A stretch of DNA of 64,000 bases from Cyclospora cayetanensis (taxonomy: Eukaryota > Apicomplexa > Conoidasida > Eucoccidiorida > Eimeriidae): contig NW_020312579.1 of the NCBI RefSeq assembly GCF_002999335.1, positions 62,001-126,000 on the forward strand. Direction: 5' to 3'. The notes beneath the pieces are model-generated. The model worked only from the letters and a program-made list of their open reading frames with translations. It searched no databases and had not been told where the DNA came from. The position numbers were made by a program, and so were the translations under genes. Below, piece by piece: positions 23,933 through 35,024 of the stretch (its first letter is position 1; every line of letters begins with the position of its first letter).

Positions 23933-26900
23933 ATGGCGCGCAGCCGCAGCAGATCCCCTCCTTCCTCGCGGGGCGGCTGGTACAGACGGCGGGGCCCAGA
24001 GGGACGAAACGGGGGCCCCCGGGGCGCCCCTTCGGGGGGCCCTCCCTTTTGGCGAGGCCCCCCCTGGGAAGGGAGGAACCCCCCCGCTTCCATGGATGTG
24101 TCTGGGGCAGAAGACGATCCTAGAAGTCTTCTAGATGGACCGATGCTCACCTTCAAGCAGTTCGTTCTACGAAATGTAAGGGTCTTGAGTTCTTGCGCAG
24201 AGTTTCTGCCTGCGTCGGAAGAGCGCTGCTTGCCAGTCGGCGAGGGAGGGAGGCGTGCGACTCTGCTGCTGGGGTGTATGCGCAGCCTGACGGGACAAGT
24301 CAGGATGTTCTGAACGACGGATACAAGGCGTATCTGGAAAAGTACAGGGCCCATCATGCTGCGCGCTTCTTCGATGAAAACCACCACCTAGGTACTGCGT
24401 CAGTCGGCCCTGCCCTCCTTTGAGGGCCCCCTGTGATTTTTCCGTGAAACTCTGGCTCGCTAGAAAAGTCTCAGGGATATAGGACTGTACATGCAGGTAG
24501 ATCCTGTGCCCCGGAGCTTCGCTAAGGCTCAGGATCTAGGCTGCCCTCTCTCGTTCCTGCGTTCAGGCTTCATGCAAGAAGCATACAACCCCAACATGCT
24601 GAGGGAGCAGTTTCTTCGCTGTAGGGAAAGGGCTCAACAGCAAGCCAGGAGCTTCCTGCAGGTGTGCTTTTCCGTCGATGCAGCGAGCGAGCAAAGCGTT
24701 TTGAGGCCGCCTACTCGCCTCGGTGTTTGTCGGTTTTTTCGTGCCTTATGAACACTTTGCATGTAGAATGGCGCAGCTCCTGTAATACAGAGCCAAACGA
24801 GGAGGGGAGGCAGCAAAAAGCAACACAATTCATGGCAGGGGGTATATATACATATATATCTGTACATGTATGTATGCGGGCTCGTGCTGCAGCGCTGGGA
24901 GGAGGGCGGCTTCCGGAATTTGAGGCTTGAGGCTCCCGTTGGCCTCCTGGCGGATGAAGGTAGCTACGCATTTTCTTGATGCTTGTGGGCAGGCCTTGTT
25001 GACAGTTGCTTCGCTTCGCCTGCTGGTGCTCCTCCTTCCGCTTTTTCTTGAAGCTTTACCCTTGATTTGTGCTCATGCAGGGTTGGCGGGTGTCGGTGGT
25101 TCGTGGAGGTTTTGGAGTATTTGTTTCGTTCCATGCGCTATTGCTTGGGGGTGTTTTTGTGATCGAGGGGATAGGCGGACGCTTTTTCCAGAGTCTTTGA
25201 TGGCGGGGCAGACGGCGGGTGCTTTGAATTTTCTGCTGCAGGCGACATCTCGCCACTGCTGCTTGACGACTGGCCAAGGCAGATTCGGGTGTCTACGCAG
25301 CAGGAGGAGGAGGAGGAGCAGAAGCAGCAGGCCTTTGGCATTTTGAATGTCCCTACAGATTTCCTGTTGTTACCGAACGCCTGCTGCCTGCAAGTGCAGC
25401 GTGTGGACCCACAAATCAACAAGTTCGACATCTTGAAGGCACTCGAGGTGTTTTTTAGTGGGGTTGTTTGGCGGGGTGGGGTCTCTGACACGTGCGGGAG
25501 GGAGGGGTGGGGTGGGGGGAGTTTGCGTGGAGGCTTCCCAGAGTGTATTCTGTTGGGGCGTCCGTGCCTTCTTATGGGATGTTTACAGTTTAGGGTGTAT
25601 GTACATGACACTGCGGTTTTTGTGCGAAAATCAGAAGCGGGGAGCTCTGTATGTGGCGATGGTATCGAACGGGGGTTTGACGGCATCTCGGACAGCGCAT
25701 GTCTTCTTCCCGACTCAGCAGGCTGCCGATGAGGCGCTGGCGCAAGGCGCTGAATTCACGTGAGCTCATGGAGCTGGTGGTGTGCCTGAAGGGCCTCATT
25801 GGTGCTTGCAGCTTGGCGCTGTCTTAGGGGTCGAAGTTCAGGGCTGTTGCTGTGTGTGTGGGTGGGTTGTGCATGCATGCAGACTCGTTCGTCTCTACCA
25901 AGACAAGCCGGGTGAGGAGAGTGACGCGCTGCGGGAGTTCCGTCTGAAGCTGCAGGGGCCCCCCGAGGTGGGCCCCTCCGTGCGGGTTGCACTTACGCCG
26001 CCAATTGCTGCCACTGCGGACAGACTAAACAAAGACACCGAAAGAGCGTGGGAGCTGATTCGAACGCTTGGTAAGGGCTTAGGGGAAAAATGGGGGAAGG
26101 GGGTGAATCTTTAGGGGGCCAGCGTTCAACGGTTGCTTGGAAGGCTGCGTGTTGGAGGGCAGTGCTTGCGAAGGCGATGCGGCTATTTTTGCCATCTGTT
26201 TGGTGCTTTCGCGCGTGCCTCAATATTTCTGTTGCTGGCGCGTTGAGCATGCCGTTGCTCCTGCAGACGGGCAGTTGGATGTTTGCGCTGCGGATGCGAG
26301 CCACCCTTTGGAGGATATCCTTGATGGGGTTGAAGATGCTTGGCTGTACGTGCTCCACGACTGACACGGCGCGCCTCTCGCTTGGCGCTGTTGGCGAGTT
26401 TCTGCTTTTTGGAGGCTTTCGATCATGAAAACTGAGCTTTGGGGGAGATCATTTTGCCGTGCAGCTTTTTGCGTGTGGCTTTCGATCATGAAGACTTATC
26501 TTTGGGGAAGATCATTTTGCCGTGCAGCTTTTTGCGTGTGGCTTTCGGTCATGAAGACTTATCTTTGGGGGAGATCATTTTGCCGTGCAGCTTTTTGCGT
26601 GTGGCTTTCGATCATGAAGACTTATCTTTGGGGGAGATCATTTTGCCGTGCAGCTTTTTGCGTGTGGCTTTCGATCATGAAGACTTATCTTTGGGGGGAA
26701 TCATTTTGCCGTGCAGCTTTTTGCGTGTGGCTTTCGATCATGAAGACTGATCTTTGGGGGAGATCATTTTGCCGTGCAGCTTTTTGCGTGTGGCTTTCGA
26801 TCATGAAGACTGATCTTTGGGGGAGATCATTTTGCCGTGCAGCTTTTTGCGTGTGGAGAACGCTCCTTCATGCATGCGTTTTTCCTGCATGCGGTGTTTC

Positions 26901-28903
26901 GGGCTTTCCAGGCGGCTGGACTTGATGCTCACATACTTGCGCCATGTGCACTGCGTATGCTACTATAGCGGCAAGGTATGCTTGATCCCACAACAGGCCT
27001 CTCAAAGAAAGCGTGGTGTGTTTTTTCGCGGAAGTCCGACGTCCAGGATGTATTGTACCGTGTTGCGGCGTGGGGTTGCGTGGGGTTGTGGCGTGCGTTG
27101 TGCAGGTGTATGACGACCCTCAGCAGCTGCACCTCAATGCCACAGCTGGACACCTTCGGCCTGCGGTTCCGCAGCATTTGCAGCATTTCTTGCAGGAGCA
27201 GCAGCAGAGGCAGCCGGAGGATGAAGACGACATGGCTACGAACGGCGAAAGCAGCAGCAGCAGCCGCAGTGTCGGGGTGTCTCAGCAGCAGCAGCTGTGG
27301 GCAGATCAGCTGGATCAGCGGCTGCGCGTGTTGCTGCAGATGGCGGCAAGGATGCAGCAGAACCTTCCGCCTCCCCTCGACGAGCAAGCGAGCCCTGTTA
27401 TCCAGACCAAATGGACGGCATTTTGCCAAGAAGTAAGGCGTGGTCATCCCCCCAAAAGGCTTAGCCGAAAGTCTCGCATTAAGAGCTACGGTGTGGTGTG
27501 TTGTGGTGTGGTTCGATGGTGTGGTTCGATGGTGTGGTGTCGATCTCGACGGGAGCCGCTGTGCTTCAACGGTCGCGCCGTTTTTTAATCTCCTGGAGGC
27601 TTCTTGGTGTGGGGTGTGGGGCGGTCTGTGTACAGCACACATCGAAGGATGCGGAGGGCCGGTATCGCTGCACGCTTTGCCAGAAGCTCTTCAAGGCTCC
27701 TTCGTTTGTTCACCTCCATCACAGGAAGAAGCATGAGCGAGAACTTGCAAGGATCATCAACAGAGTAGGCTACGGGGCACGTGGATGTGGGAAGGGCTGT
27801 GGGTGGTCAGCAGGCAGGCAGGCGGGGAGAGAGAGAGTTGGGAAGGAAGGTGCCTGTCTGTCTGTGAGTGCTGCTCCTTTTGGAAGCCTTAGCTCTGGCC
27901 TGTAAGCTTGGCAGCCGTGGCAAGGTCCTTGTACACTGGCTGCTTGGAGCCTCAGAGCGGGAGATCCTGCGTGCAGTGCAACGCTATGGCCAGCTTGCAT
28001 TTAGGCCTTGTGGGTTTTTAGTGGTGTGCTGTGTGCAGTACGTGCCCCACCTCATGCGGACGGCGTACATGAACGATCCGAACAAACACATCACACTGCC
28101 TCAGCAGCGGCAGAGACACCGAGATCGCGAGCGGGAGAGGTTGACGATTAGGGGCAGGCCCCCCCCCCCGCCTCCTCCCTCGATGTTTATGCGTGAGTTG
28201 CGCCTCGTCGCGTGGTTCCTCCCGCGAACTGCGGAGCTCGTGTTTCTGGCGTCGTTGACACCGGAAGAAATTAGAGTGACACGCTGCCCCACACCCTGTG
28301 CATGTAAAGAGTTGGACGAGGCGGGTTGGCTCAGGGGTCCTACACGCGATCCCAATGCCGGGTGTATCCGGTGTAGGCGTGGACGCCTGGCTGGCCTGCC
28401 CTGAGCGGCTCGGACGCCAGTGCAGCTGCATCTCTCTCACCCCTGCCAGTGAGTTTAGTTTGATTTGTTCGCAGCGGGGGGCCCCCCTTCACGCCCTATT
28501 CTGCTGCCCCCTCCGCACATGCTGCCCCCGCACTTGAGAAGACAGAGAGACTGGGATTCTCCCAACGGCCCAGCCGCTGCACCCCTGGTGAGTTGTGGAG
28601 CAGAGCGCTAGGGAGGCGAGGCCCCTTGGCAGCGGCAGGCTGGAATGCTAGGCTGCTAGGTAGGGGACGAGGCATGGGCAGTTGTCTTTTGGGAGGGGAG
28701 CAAGGGGGTAGAGTGTGGGCAGTTGTCTTTTGGGAGGGGAGCAAGGGGGTAGAGTGTGGGCAGTTGTCTTTTGGGAGGGGAGCAAGGGGGTAGAGTGACT
28801 GCGGCGACCTCTTGGAAGGCGGGGGCGCTCTCTGTTGCATGCGCGGTGTGTATGTACACCCCAGGCGGTCTCCCGGCCAACCACGAGCTACGACGACCTG
28901 TGA
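23933..28903 (+). CDS. ARS2: SERRATE/ARS2 homologue (cap-binding-complex RNA metabolism factor)
   Basis: In other eukaryotes ARS2/SERRATE bridges the nuclear cap-binding complex to RNA processing, export and decay machines. Exons: 23933-24175, 24286-24391, 24567-24661, 24893-24959, 25242-25447, 25635-25759, 25883-26070, 26267-26345, 26912-26975, 27106-27432, 27636-27764, 28039-28192, 28475-28587, 28865-28903. All phases agree, giving 644 aa. Order of features: Arg/Ser-rich start (MARSRSRSPP); LTFKQFVLRN and YKAYLEKYRAHHAARFF of the N-terminal helical domain; an RRM-like region (LQVQRVDPQINK...TAHVFFPT); WELIRTL; LDLMLTYLRHVHCVCYY; a C2H2 finger CTLCQKLF...VHLHHRKKH; NDPNKHITLP; a proline-rich segment; and the terminal SYDDL that matches the family's conserved C-terminus. 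Poly-Gln/Ser tracts sit in exon 10. Shorter than the human protein (about 870 aa), mostly by lacking its long acidic linkers. Two intronic minisatellites are listed separately. Confidence 0.92.
26414..26854 (+). repeat. 63-bp minisatellite, 7 tandem copies, in an ARS2 intron
   Basis: Units start at 26414, 26477, 26540, 26603, 26666, 26729 and 26792, nearly identical, each containing GATCATTTTGCCGTGCAGC. It lies between ARS2 exons 8 and 9. Because 63 is a multiple of three, two frames stay open across all copies, but joining exons 8 and 9 directly gives the conserved protein, so the array is intronic. Confidence 0.95.
28676..28798 (+). repeat. 41-bp minisatellite, 3 tandem copies, in the last ARS2 intron
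   Basis: Identical G-rich units begin at 28676, 28717 and 28758, each with TTGTCTTTTGGGAGGGGAGC. It lies between ARS2 exons 13 and 14. Confidence 0.95.
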
Positions 28904-29638
28904 CTGGAGGGGCGAGGAGGCTTCGGCTGCCTTGGCGTCTTGTTAGCGGCTAGCTAGCAGCGCAGCATGCGAGGAGTGGGGGATCGCGGCACACGCAGCT
29001 AATGGCTAGACAGAGAGTCGTTACACTTTAGCGTTACGTGCATGCGGAGTGGCAGCTCGAGTTGGTTTTTGAAGCAGAGGGCCCCAGTGCCGGGAGGCCT
29101 CGGCCAGTAGGGGGTACACTCGGGCCATACAATACAGTACAATACCCCGTATTCCGAGGATAGAGAGAGAGAAGGCGATGGGGGGGACGCACAACTGCAT
29201 GGTGACAGCCCCTGTGTTGACGGTGTGGGGGACAGACATCACTCAAGGAGCCTTGTTTTTTCCCTAAACATGTGGCTCGCTCGGCGTTTGACTGGGCACG
29301 GGGGCGATCAGCAAGGGTCGCTGTAGGCACCTACACCTCAAGGCGAGAGCGGCAGGGGCACGCCTGCAGAAGTTGCGTGAGAGGGCTCCAGCGTGCAAGC
29401 GCCGCAGCTGCGACGTGCGTCTGTACACAGACTGCCTATTTCCGTGACTAGTACCCTTGGCCAGAAGGGGGAGAGCTCCTGGCCCTGGCAGCGATCCCGC
29501 TAGCGATACGAGCAGCTAGCTACCCTACCCCATAAGCAACGCAGCAATGACTGCATCTGCGCGCTAGAAGGCGCCTGCTCGGCTCAGAGATGCAGTTAGG
29601 CGCGCCGCCGGCAGGCTGCATTGTTGGCTAGCTACTAG
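28904..29638. other. Convergent intergenic region between ARS2 and eIF2B beta
   Basis: The two genes end toward each other here. No open frame with family signal. It holds the 3' untranslated regions of both; I saw no clear terminator or polyadenylation element. Confidence 0.6.
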
Positions 29639-31181
29639 CTAGTCCACAATGCTGAGAGCGATGTCGTCCACGTGGTACCTCTGCCTCGAAAGGGTGAAGA
29701 GGTAGCTAGGGTCGATGGCGCCGACGTCTGTTATAAAGACGGAAACCAGCGAACGAGGGACGTAGTCAAACATTGGGATCCTGTGGAGTGCGCCAAAAAA
29801 CAGACCGCACAAACAAACACACAGAGGAGCAAACTGAGGCGCGAGACACACCTAAAACCCACTAGCTAACTGACTCGCGAGGTGGTGTCTGTCGCTGCGT
29901 GCCCGCTTGCCAAGGCTGCGCAATCGGCTGGTGAGACGGAGAGCACTTTCGAAGGCCTACCTGATGCTGACATTCCCCATTTTTAAGCCTTCGGGGACCA
30001 TCTGCAGACGCAGCAACAACGCCGTAGAGATCCGGCCATCCTTCCCATTGGCGCTGGATTTTTGATCTGTCTGAGGGCCTTATGCGCAGCGTGCTGCCAG
30101 CAGGGAGGGTTTTGGAGATGACTGTTTGCTGGATAACGCGTTGTGCACACGCTTACCGCTGCGGGAGGAAGCAGCTCGTTGGAGCTATGGTGGTCAAAAA
30201 AGGGCAGATACGTCAGCTTGAAGAGGGGTGCAACTGCGATCAGGGGTTTACTGAAAAACTTCGCGGCTTGCGCTACAGAATTTGCACCGCCGACCGTCAC
30301 GACACCCCCGGACGATAACACCGCCACAGTCCCTAACAGCACGTGCATAGAGGCACACAAACACATGTACATATATATAAATATATAGATATAAACATAG
30401 GTATACATACAAGTACACATGTGCTTACACGTACACCCCAAGCAACAAGTCCGGGGGTGACAGCGCCAGATGTGCTTAAAGGGAAGAAAGCATCTAGATC
30501 CAAGTGTTAAAGACCACTTCCAAAACACGCATGTACATATATATATATATATATATTTGTAATAAATATAATTTCTGAATTTTGCTGCATTGAACACTCA
30601 TGCTGAACTGCCCACGCTCTGCTTCGGAGGCGCACAGAGACCAAGAGAGAAAACGACACGGGCAACGAAGAGACAGCACTTCCTCAACACTTAACACGGG
30701 ATCACCATGGTAATCTACCGCGCATGCACAGCCTAGACCAGTTTCCCAGTCAGAATATCTCTTTTTTAGGGTGTCTGTTCACAGGCTCCCCGCGTCAACT
30801 CCCCTCCCCCCGCCAACCTACCAAGCAGGACCTTATCCACCTTGGAGATGACGGGGAAGAGGGCCGTGTCGGGAATATATGTAGTCTGGATGTTAGCCTT
30901 CTTTAGATTGGCTGCCAGTCGCTTGCCTCCGTCCTCCGCATCGCCACCCAACACCACCACCTCGAAGCAACACCTGGAAGAAGACGATGAGGACGAGCGG
31001 CGCGCAGCCTGCTGCAGCTTTTGATTCTTCTCGTGCACCTTGAAAGCCACACACCAACCGAACACGCCTTCCACATAAATCCCTCGAGAGAAAGGAGCCG
31101 ATGCGCAGCAGACGCATGGCGAGTTAAATAGAGAGAAGGACACGACACGTAATGTCACACACACACACATATATGTATTAA

Positions 31182-31235
<54 letters not shown>

Positions 31236-34110
31236 CATATACAGAGACGTTCATAGACATACGCACATACATACACGACACACATACACAGTACGTACAC
31301 GACACAAATACACACATACATACACGAAAAATATACACAGTACATACACGACACACATACACATATGCATACACACACGATACGCGGCAATCTAAGGAGC
31401 CTAAGGCTATGCTCCACGCCTGGTTCGGGATTGGAAGCCGTTGGCGAGGAATCTATGGCTAGCCGTGGGGGTGTAGAGTGTGTAAGTAGATTCTCCACCC
31501 TAAAGGGTCGTCTTTAGCGAAGCGCCTTCATGGTGGTACCTCTTTTTTTGGCCTTGCTTGCACAGGTACATACAGGGTAATCCCAGTGCTCAGCGTGGAG
31601 GGGCAGCCATCGCGTCTTAAGCAGGGAAGCCGTGTGTTGGGGTGTGTGCCTCACAGCAATCAGGAGTCTTTCGACGGCCAAAGAGTAGCCGTATGTGAGG
31701 ATGCAATCGCCGTCATGAAAGCAGCTCATTCGAATTTCTTCCCCGTCTTCCCAGAGGCTGTCAATCTCTGCCAGCAGTTCAGACATGCTCTGCACGTCCA
31801 CACACAGCACGAAGCAGCCATGCTGTGGAGATTGTTGCGCTCACGCGCAGCATCTTCGAGATTCGAAGAGAACCTCTCCTCAAGCTGCAAACACACCTCG
31901 AATATGGACTGCTTGACAGTCGGAGGGACGGGCAGCAGGAAGTCTCTCGCATCCACTGCCGCATACGGATCAAAGTAGCTAGCCATCGAGGGAGCTGCTC
32001 GCTCAGCCACCCATTTGGCTCGCTGTTGCGGCTGCTGCTGGCGCAAGCCGCGTACGGCTAGCTGCCGCTCGCTTCCCTTGTAACGACCTTCCCCCTCCCC
32101 TCCTGTATATCCCGCACCCCACAACGTGCCCGTGGGCTTCAGAGACTGGCGATGCGCATCTTGGTGCTTGTAGTGCTCCGTCCGAAAGATACACAACACC
32201 TGCACACGACAGGTGGACACCCCACAGCGGCGCAGGCACATAACACGCCTTCCTTCAGACGACTCCTCATGCATACGCTTCAGACGCAGACGCAGGCAGC
32301 ACTGCCCACTTTCCGACACCACGCCCCCCCTCACAAACTCTAAGGCTCATACGCCAGCCTTTCCGAGGCTTGACGGCGCACAAGTTCTGCTTCGGGAGGC
32401 AAAAGCAAGCGAGAGAAGGAAGGGAAATGCAAGCGAGAGCAAGGAAGGGAAGGAAATGCAAGCGAGAGAAAGAAATACAGGGAGGGAGAAAAGGCGAAGC
32501 GAGGGAGTTGCGTGTGTCGGTGCTGTGTATGCCGAATAAGAGTCTTAATCACAAGGCCGCCTAAAAAAGGCCTTGCAAAAAAACGCTTTTAAAATGTACC
32601 CGTCTAACGACATTTGCAACAAGGAGATCCAAAGGAGCTGCACATATTAAGCGCCGCCCAATCCCTGTGACAACATCCACCAACTCTTGAGTTGTGGTCC
32701 ACGGAACTGCATCAACCACCCGCTTCAGCGTCTGAAAAAAAACACTTGACCACCCCTCTCTTGGCAATGCACATGCACATGCAGCCATACAGCCATATAC
32801 ATGCACTCATACAGTCATACTGACACCTACATACACAGATACACATCTACATATACAGACAGACATCTACATACACAGACAGACATCCACATATACAGAC
32901 ATCTACATATACAGACAGACATCCACATATACAGGCAGACATCTACATATACAGACAGACATCTACATACATAGACAGACATCTACATATACAGGCAGAC
33001 ATCTACATACATAGACAGACATCTACACATACACAGACAGACATCTGCACATACACAGACAGACATCTACAGACACAGACAGACATCTGCACATTACAAA
33101 CAGACATCTACATACACAGACAGACATCTGCACATACACAGACAGACATCTACATACATACACACACAGACCGGCAGCTAGACAGACATACATAGAGCCA
33201 TACCGATTGACAGATTGGCATACACAGACAGACATCTACATACACAGACATATATACATATATAGATATGTATACCACCTGGAGAGTGGCGAGCACCATG
33301 AAGCCTGCGTCCGGTGCAACAGTCGCAGGACTGGCGCATGCAGTCGGCGCTTGCCTCTGCAGTCCTCTTCGCTGACATGTGACTCCCTCTGAGCTCCCTC
33401 CGCCTCAGCTGCTGCAGAAAGGCTTCCACGAAGGGGGCTGTCCAGTTGTTGTTCCCCTTCCCTTCCGTGCAGCTGCCGCTGGCGCTGCTCGCGTCCGATG
33501 GAGCACATGTCAAGGTGGTGGTGGTGGTGGCGTTTGTGGTGGTGGCAATTGTGGTGGTGGCGTTTGTGGTGGTGGTAGTGGTGGTGGTAGTGGTGTTGTT
33601 GTCGGTACTGTGGTTGTTGCCGCTGCTGTTGCAATTATTGTTGCCCCCCGTGCTGCTTTCCCGCTGTGCTGTGATAGCGCAACACAGGCAATACTTGGGA
33701 GGCGAGTGCTGTAGGAGGGGGGGAGGAGGCCAGAGTTCTTCTGCATCAGTTACTCTAGCTTCAGGTGTATTTGTTGCTGCGGCTGCACTTGCAACTGCCG
33801 CCACTGTTAAGGCTCCAGAGGCTGCTGCTGCCTCTGCTGCTTCTACTGCCGCTTCTGCTGCTTCTACTGCTTCTGCTGCTTCTACTGCTGTTTCTACTGC
33901 TGCTTCTACTGCTGCTTCTGCTGCTTCTAGTGCTGCTTCTACTGCTGCTGCCATGTCAGCGCCGGCATCTGCTTCAGCGTTCCTGTTTGCTGTCGCCACC
34001 CCGCGTTCATGCCATTCCTCTGCGTCTCGTTGCTGCTTCTGGGAATGGTCATGGGGAGGAAGAGGGGGGCAGGCAGGAGGTTCGGGGGCCTTATGAGGCC
34101 GTCCCTCCAT
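29639..34110 (-). CDS. EIF2B2: Translation initiation factor eIF2B subunit beta
   Basis: A regulatory subunit of the guanine nucleotide exchange factor that recharges eIF2 and senses its phosphorylation. Exons (descending): 34110-33355, 32731-32600, 32199-31897, 31822-31655, 31008-30822, 30332-30157, 30001-29961, 29780-29639; phases agree and give 634 aa. Family landmarks: FVEAFLQQLRRRELRGS; DAVPWTTTQELVDVV...VANVVRR; HDGDCILTYGYSLAVERLL; ALFPVISKVDKVLLG; GGVVTVGGANSVAQAAK; KPLIAVAPLFKL; and MFDYVPRSLVSVFITDVGAIDPSYLF at the C-terminus, which points to beta rather than alpha or delta. Human beta is about 350 aa; the excess is an N-terminal extension of about 200 residues with Ala/Glu/Val repeats (about codons 55-100) and a Thr/Asn run. 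Intron 1 appears to be GC-AG. Its start faces the mTERF gene across a shared upstream region. Confidence 0.9.
30360..30560. repeat. TA-rich microsatellites in an eIF2B beta intron
   Basis: Two short blocks, ACATATATATAAATATATAG-like near 30366-30420 and (AT)n near 30535-30558, inside the intron between exons 5 and 6. Confidence 0.85.
31158..31384. repeat. (TA)n and CATACA microsatellite in an eIF2B beta intron
   Basis: About 50 bases of pure TA followed by CACATACATACACGACA-like units, inside the intron between exons 4 and 5. Confidence 0.9.
32390..32485. repeat. Purine-rich repeat in an eIF2B beta intron
   Basis: About three imperfect copies of GCAAGCGAGAG followed by AAGGAAGGGAAAT-like sequence, between exons 2 and 3. 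Confidence 0.75.
32732..33354 (-). other. Probable GC-AG intron 1 of eIF2B beta
   Basis: Exon 1 ends ACTGCAGAG followed by GCAAGC, a good match to the GC-donor consensus, and the acceptor is TTTTTTTTCAG. Joining gives SAKRTAE-TLKRVVDAVPW in phase 0, matching the family spacing. The GT at 33281-33280 after CTCTCCAG keeps neither the frame nor the spacing. Confidence 0.7.
32768..33272. repeat. ACAGACAGACATCTACATA-type minisatellite in eIF2B beta intron 1
   Basis: About 480 bases of roughly 20-30 bp units built from ACAGACAGACATCTACATA and variants with CATAC or CTGCACAT. It occupies most of intron 1. Confidence 0.92.
33510..33960 (-). repeat. Coding triplet repeats of the eIF2B beta N-terminal extension
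   Basis: Two blocks inside exon 1: GTGGTG-type repeats near 33513-33600 (read as Thr/Asn on the gene strand) and GCTTCTACT-type repeats near 33825-33950 (read as Glu/Ala/Val on the gene strand). They are in frame and add about 100 low-complexity residues. Confidence 0.9.
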
Positions 34111-35024
34111 GCTGCTGGGGTGGCTGCTCGTTGGGGAGCCTCAAAGGGAAGAGTTGCGGTTCGATACCTTGCGGGGATGACTCACTGTGCGCAAGTAGAC
34201 GCCGCTTATGTGTGCACATACGAACGTTCGAGCATTTGGGGGCCTCTGCCGCCGCAGCTCTCGGCGGAGCAGCAGACAGTGCAGCTTCGCCTGCGGTCGA
34301 TGCCAGCAGTGGGGAACTTCCGCAGCAGCACCTGGCCAGCTCCCCAGACTGCGGTCTTCTTCAGAGTGCAAGTCTTCGAAGAAAGCAAGCACAAGAGCCG
34401 GGAAAATAAATCCGATCATGCAGGAAGGTTTCTGGAGAGCGCGCAGCAGCGCAGCCGCCGTTGCTGTGCGCGTGGCGGCGCTGGTATGACGGGACTGGAC
34501 GCGACACCTGAAGGAATCTTGTGGGAATTTCAATGACCTCATGAATAATGTGGCCTTACTTAGAGCCCCTTGCATGCTCCCGTCAGCTAAGGGGCCACTA
34601 GAGCTTTTTTTTTCATAGCAGCACGACTCTGTCCCTGCGGCGCGTGGCAGCCCGTTGGAGGTTCAGGGTTAGGGGGTTGTTGTTTATGGCTAGGCAGAAC
34701 AGGCAAGGCAGCAAGAAACGTGCGTTTCGTGAATTTCGGGGTCCAGTGAGAGTTCCTGGAGGTTCGGATGTGGAGTTTTAGCCATTGCATATTTTAGCGG
34801 TACGCCTCTTACCACTCGCCTCTGCGACTCTCTCTCTCTCTTTCTCTCTTTCTCACCCTCCGCGCACACGAGTCCCCTACCTGCATGAAGCAGATGCAAA
34901 GGGCAGTGATTTCGGAGGCGTGAAACGCTCGATTTGTGGCCTCTCTTGCGGCCCCCTTGAGGGGTCGCTGGTTGAAAGGCCACATAAGACAGGCCGCCAC
35001 ACTCGTGTGTATCCCGAACGAGAT
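34111..35024. promoter_or_regulatory. Shared divergent upstream region of eIF2B beta and mTERF genes
   Basis: The two genes start back to back 914 bases apart, so this interval must hold both promoters. It contains a pyrimidine tract of CTCTCTCTCTCTTTCTC type near 34825-34856 and a telomere-like GGGTTAGGGG word near 34668. Core promoter elements cannot be called with confidence. Open frames here lack ATG or family signal. Confidence 0.45.

Noticed and set aside
26425..26925. 166-codon repetitive frame coding a 21-residue repeat
   Set aside because: It is the 63-bp minisatellite. ARS2 exons 8 and 9 join across it in phase and give the conserved family sequence.
29639..34110. Reading this gene as eIF2B alpha
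   Set aside because: The C-terminal FDYVP...DPSYLF and the N-terminal FVEAFLQQLRR segments match the beta subunit.
34141..34180. tRNA-like GGTTCGATACC word
   Set aside because: No acceptor, D or anticodon arms can be folded around it.
33446..34409. Plus-strand Val-, Ala- and Leu-rich frames of more than 200 codons
   Set aside because: They are complements of the triplet repeats in eIF2B beta exon 1.
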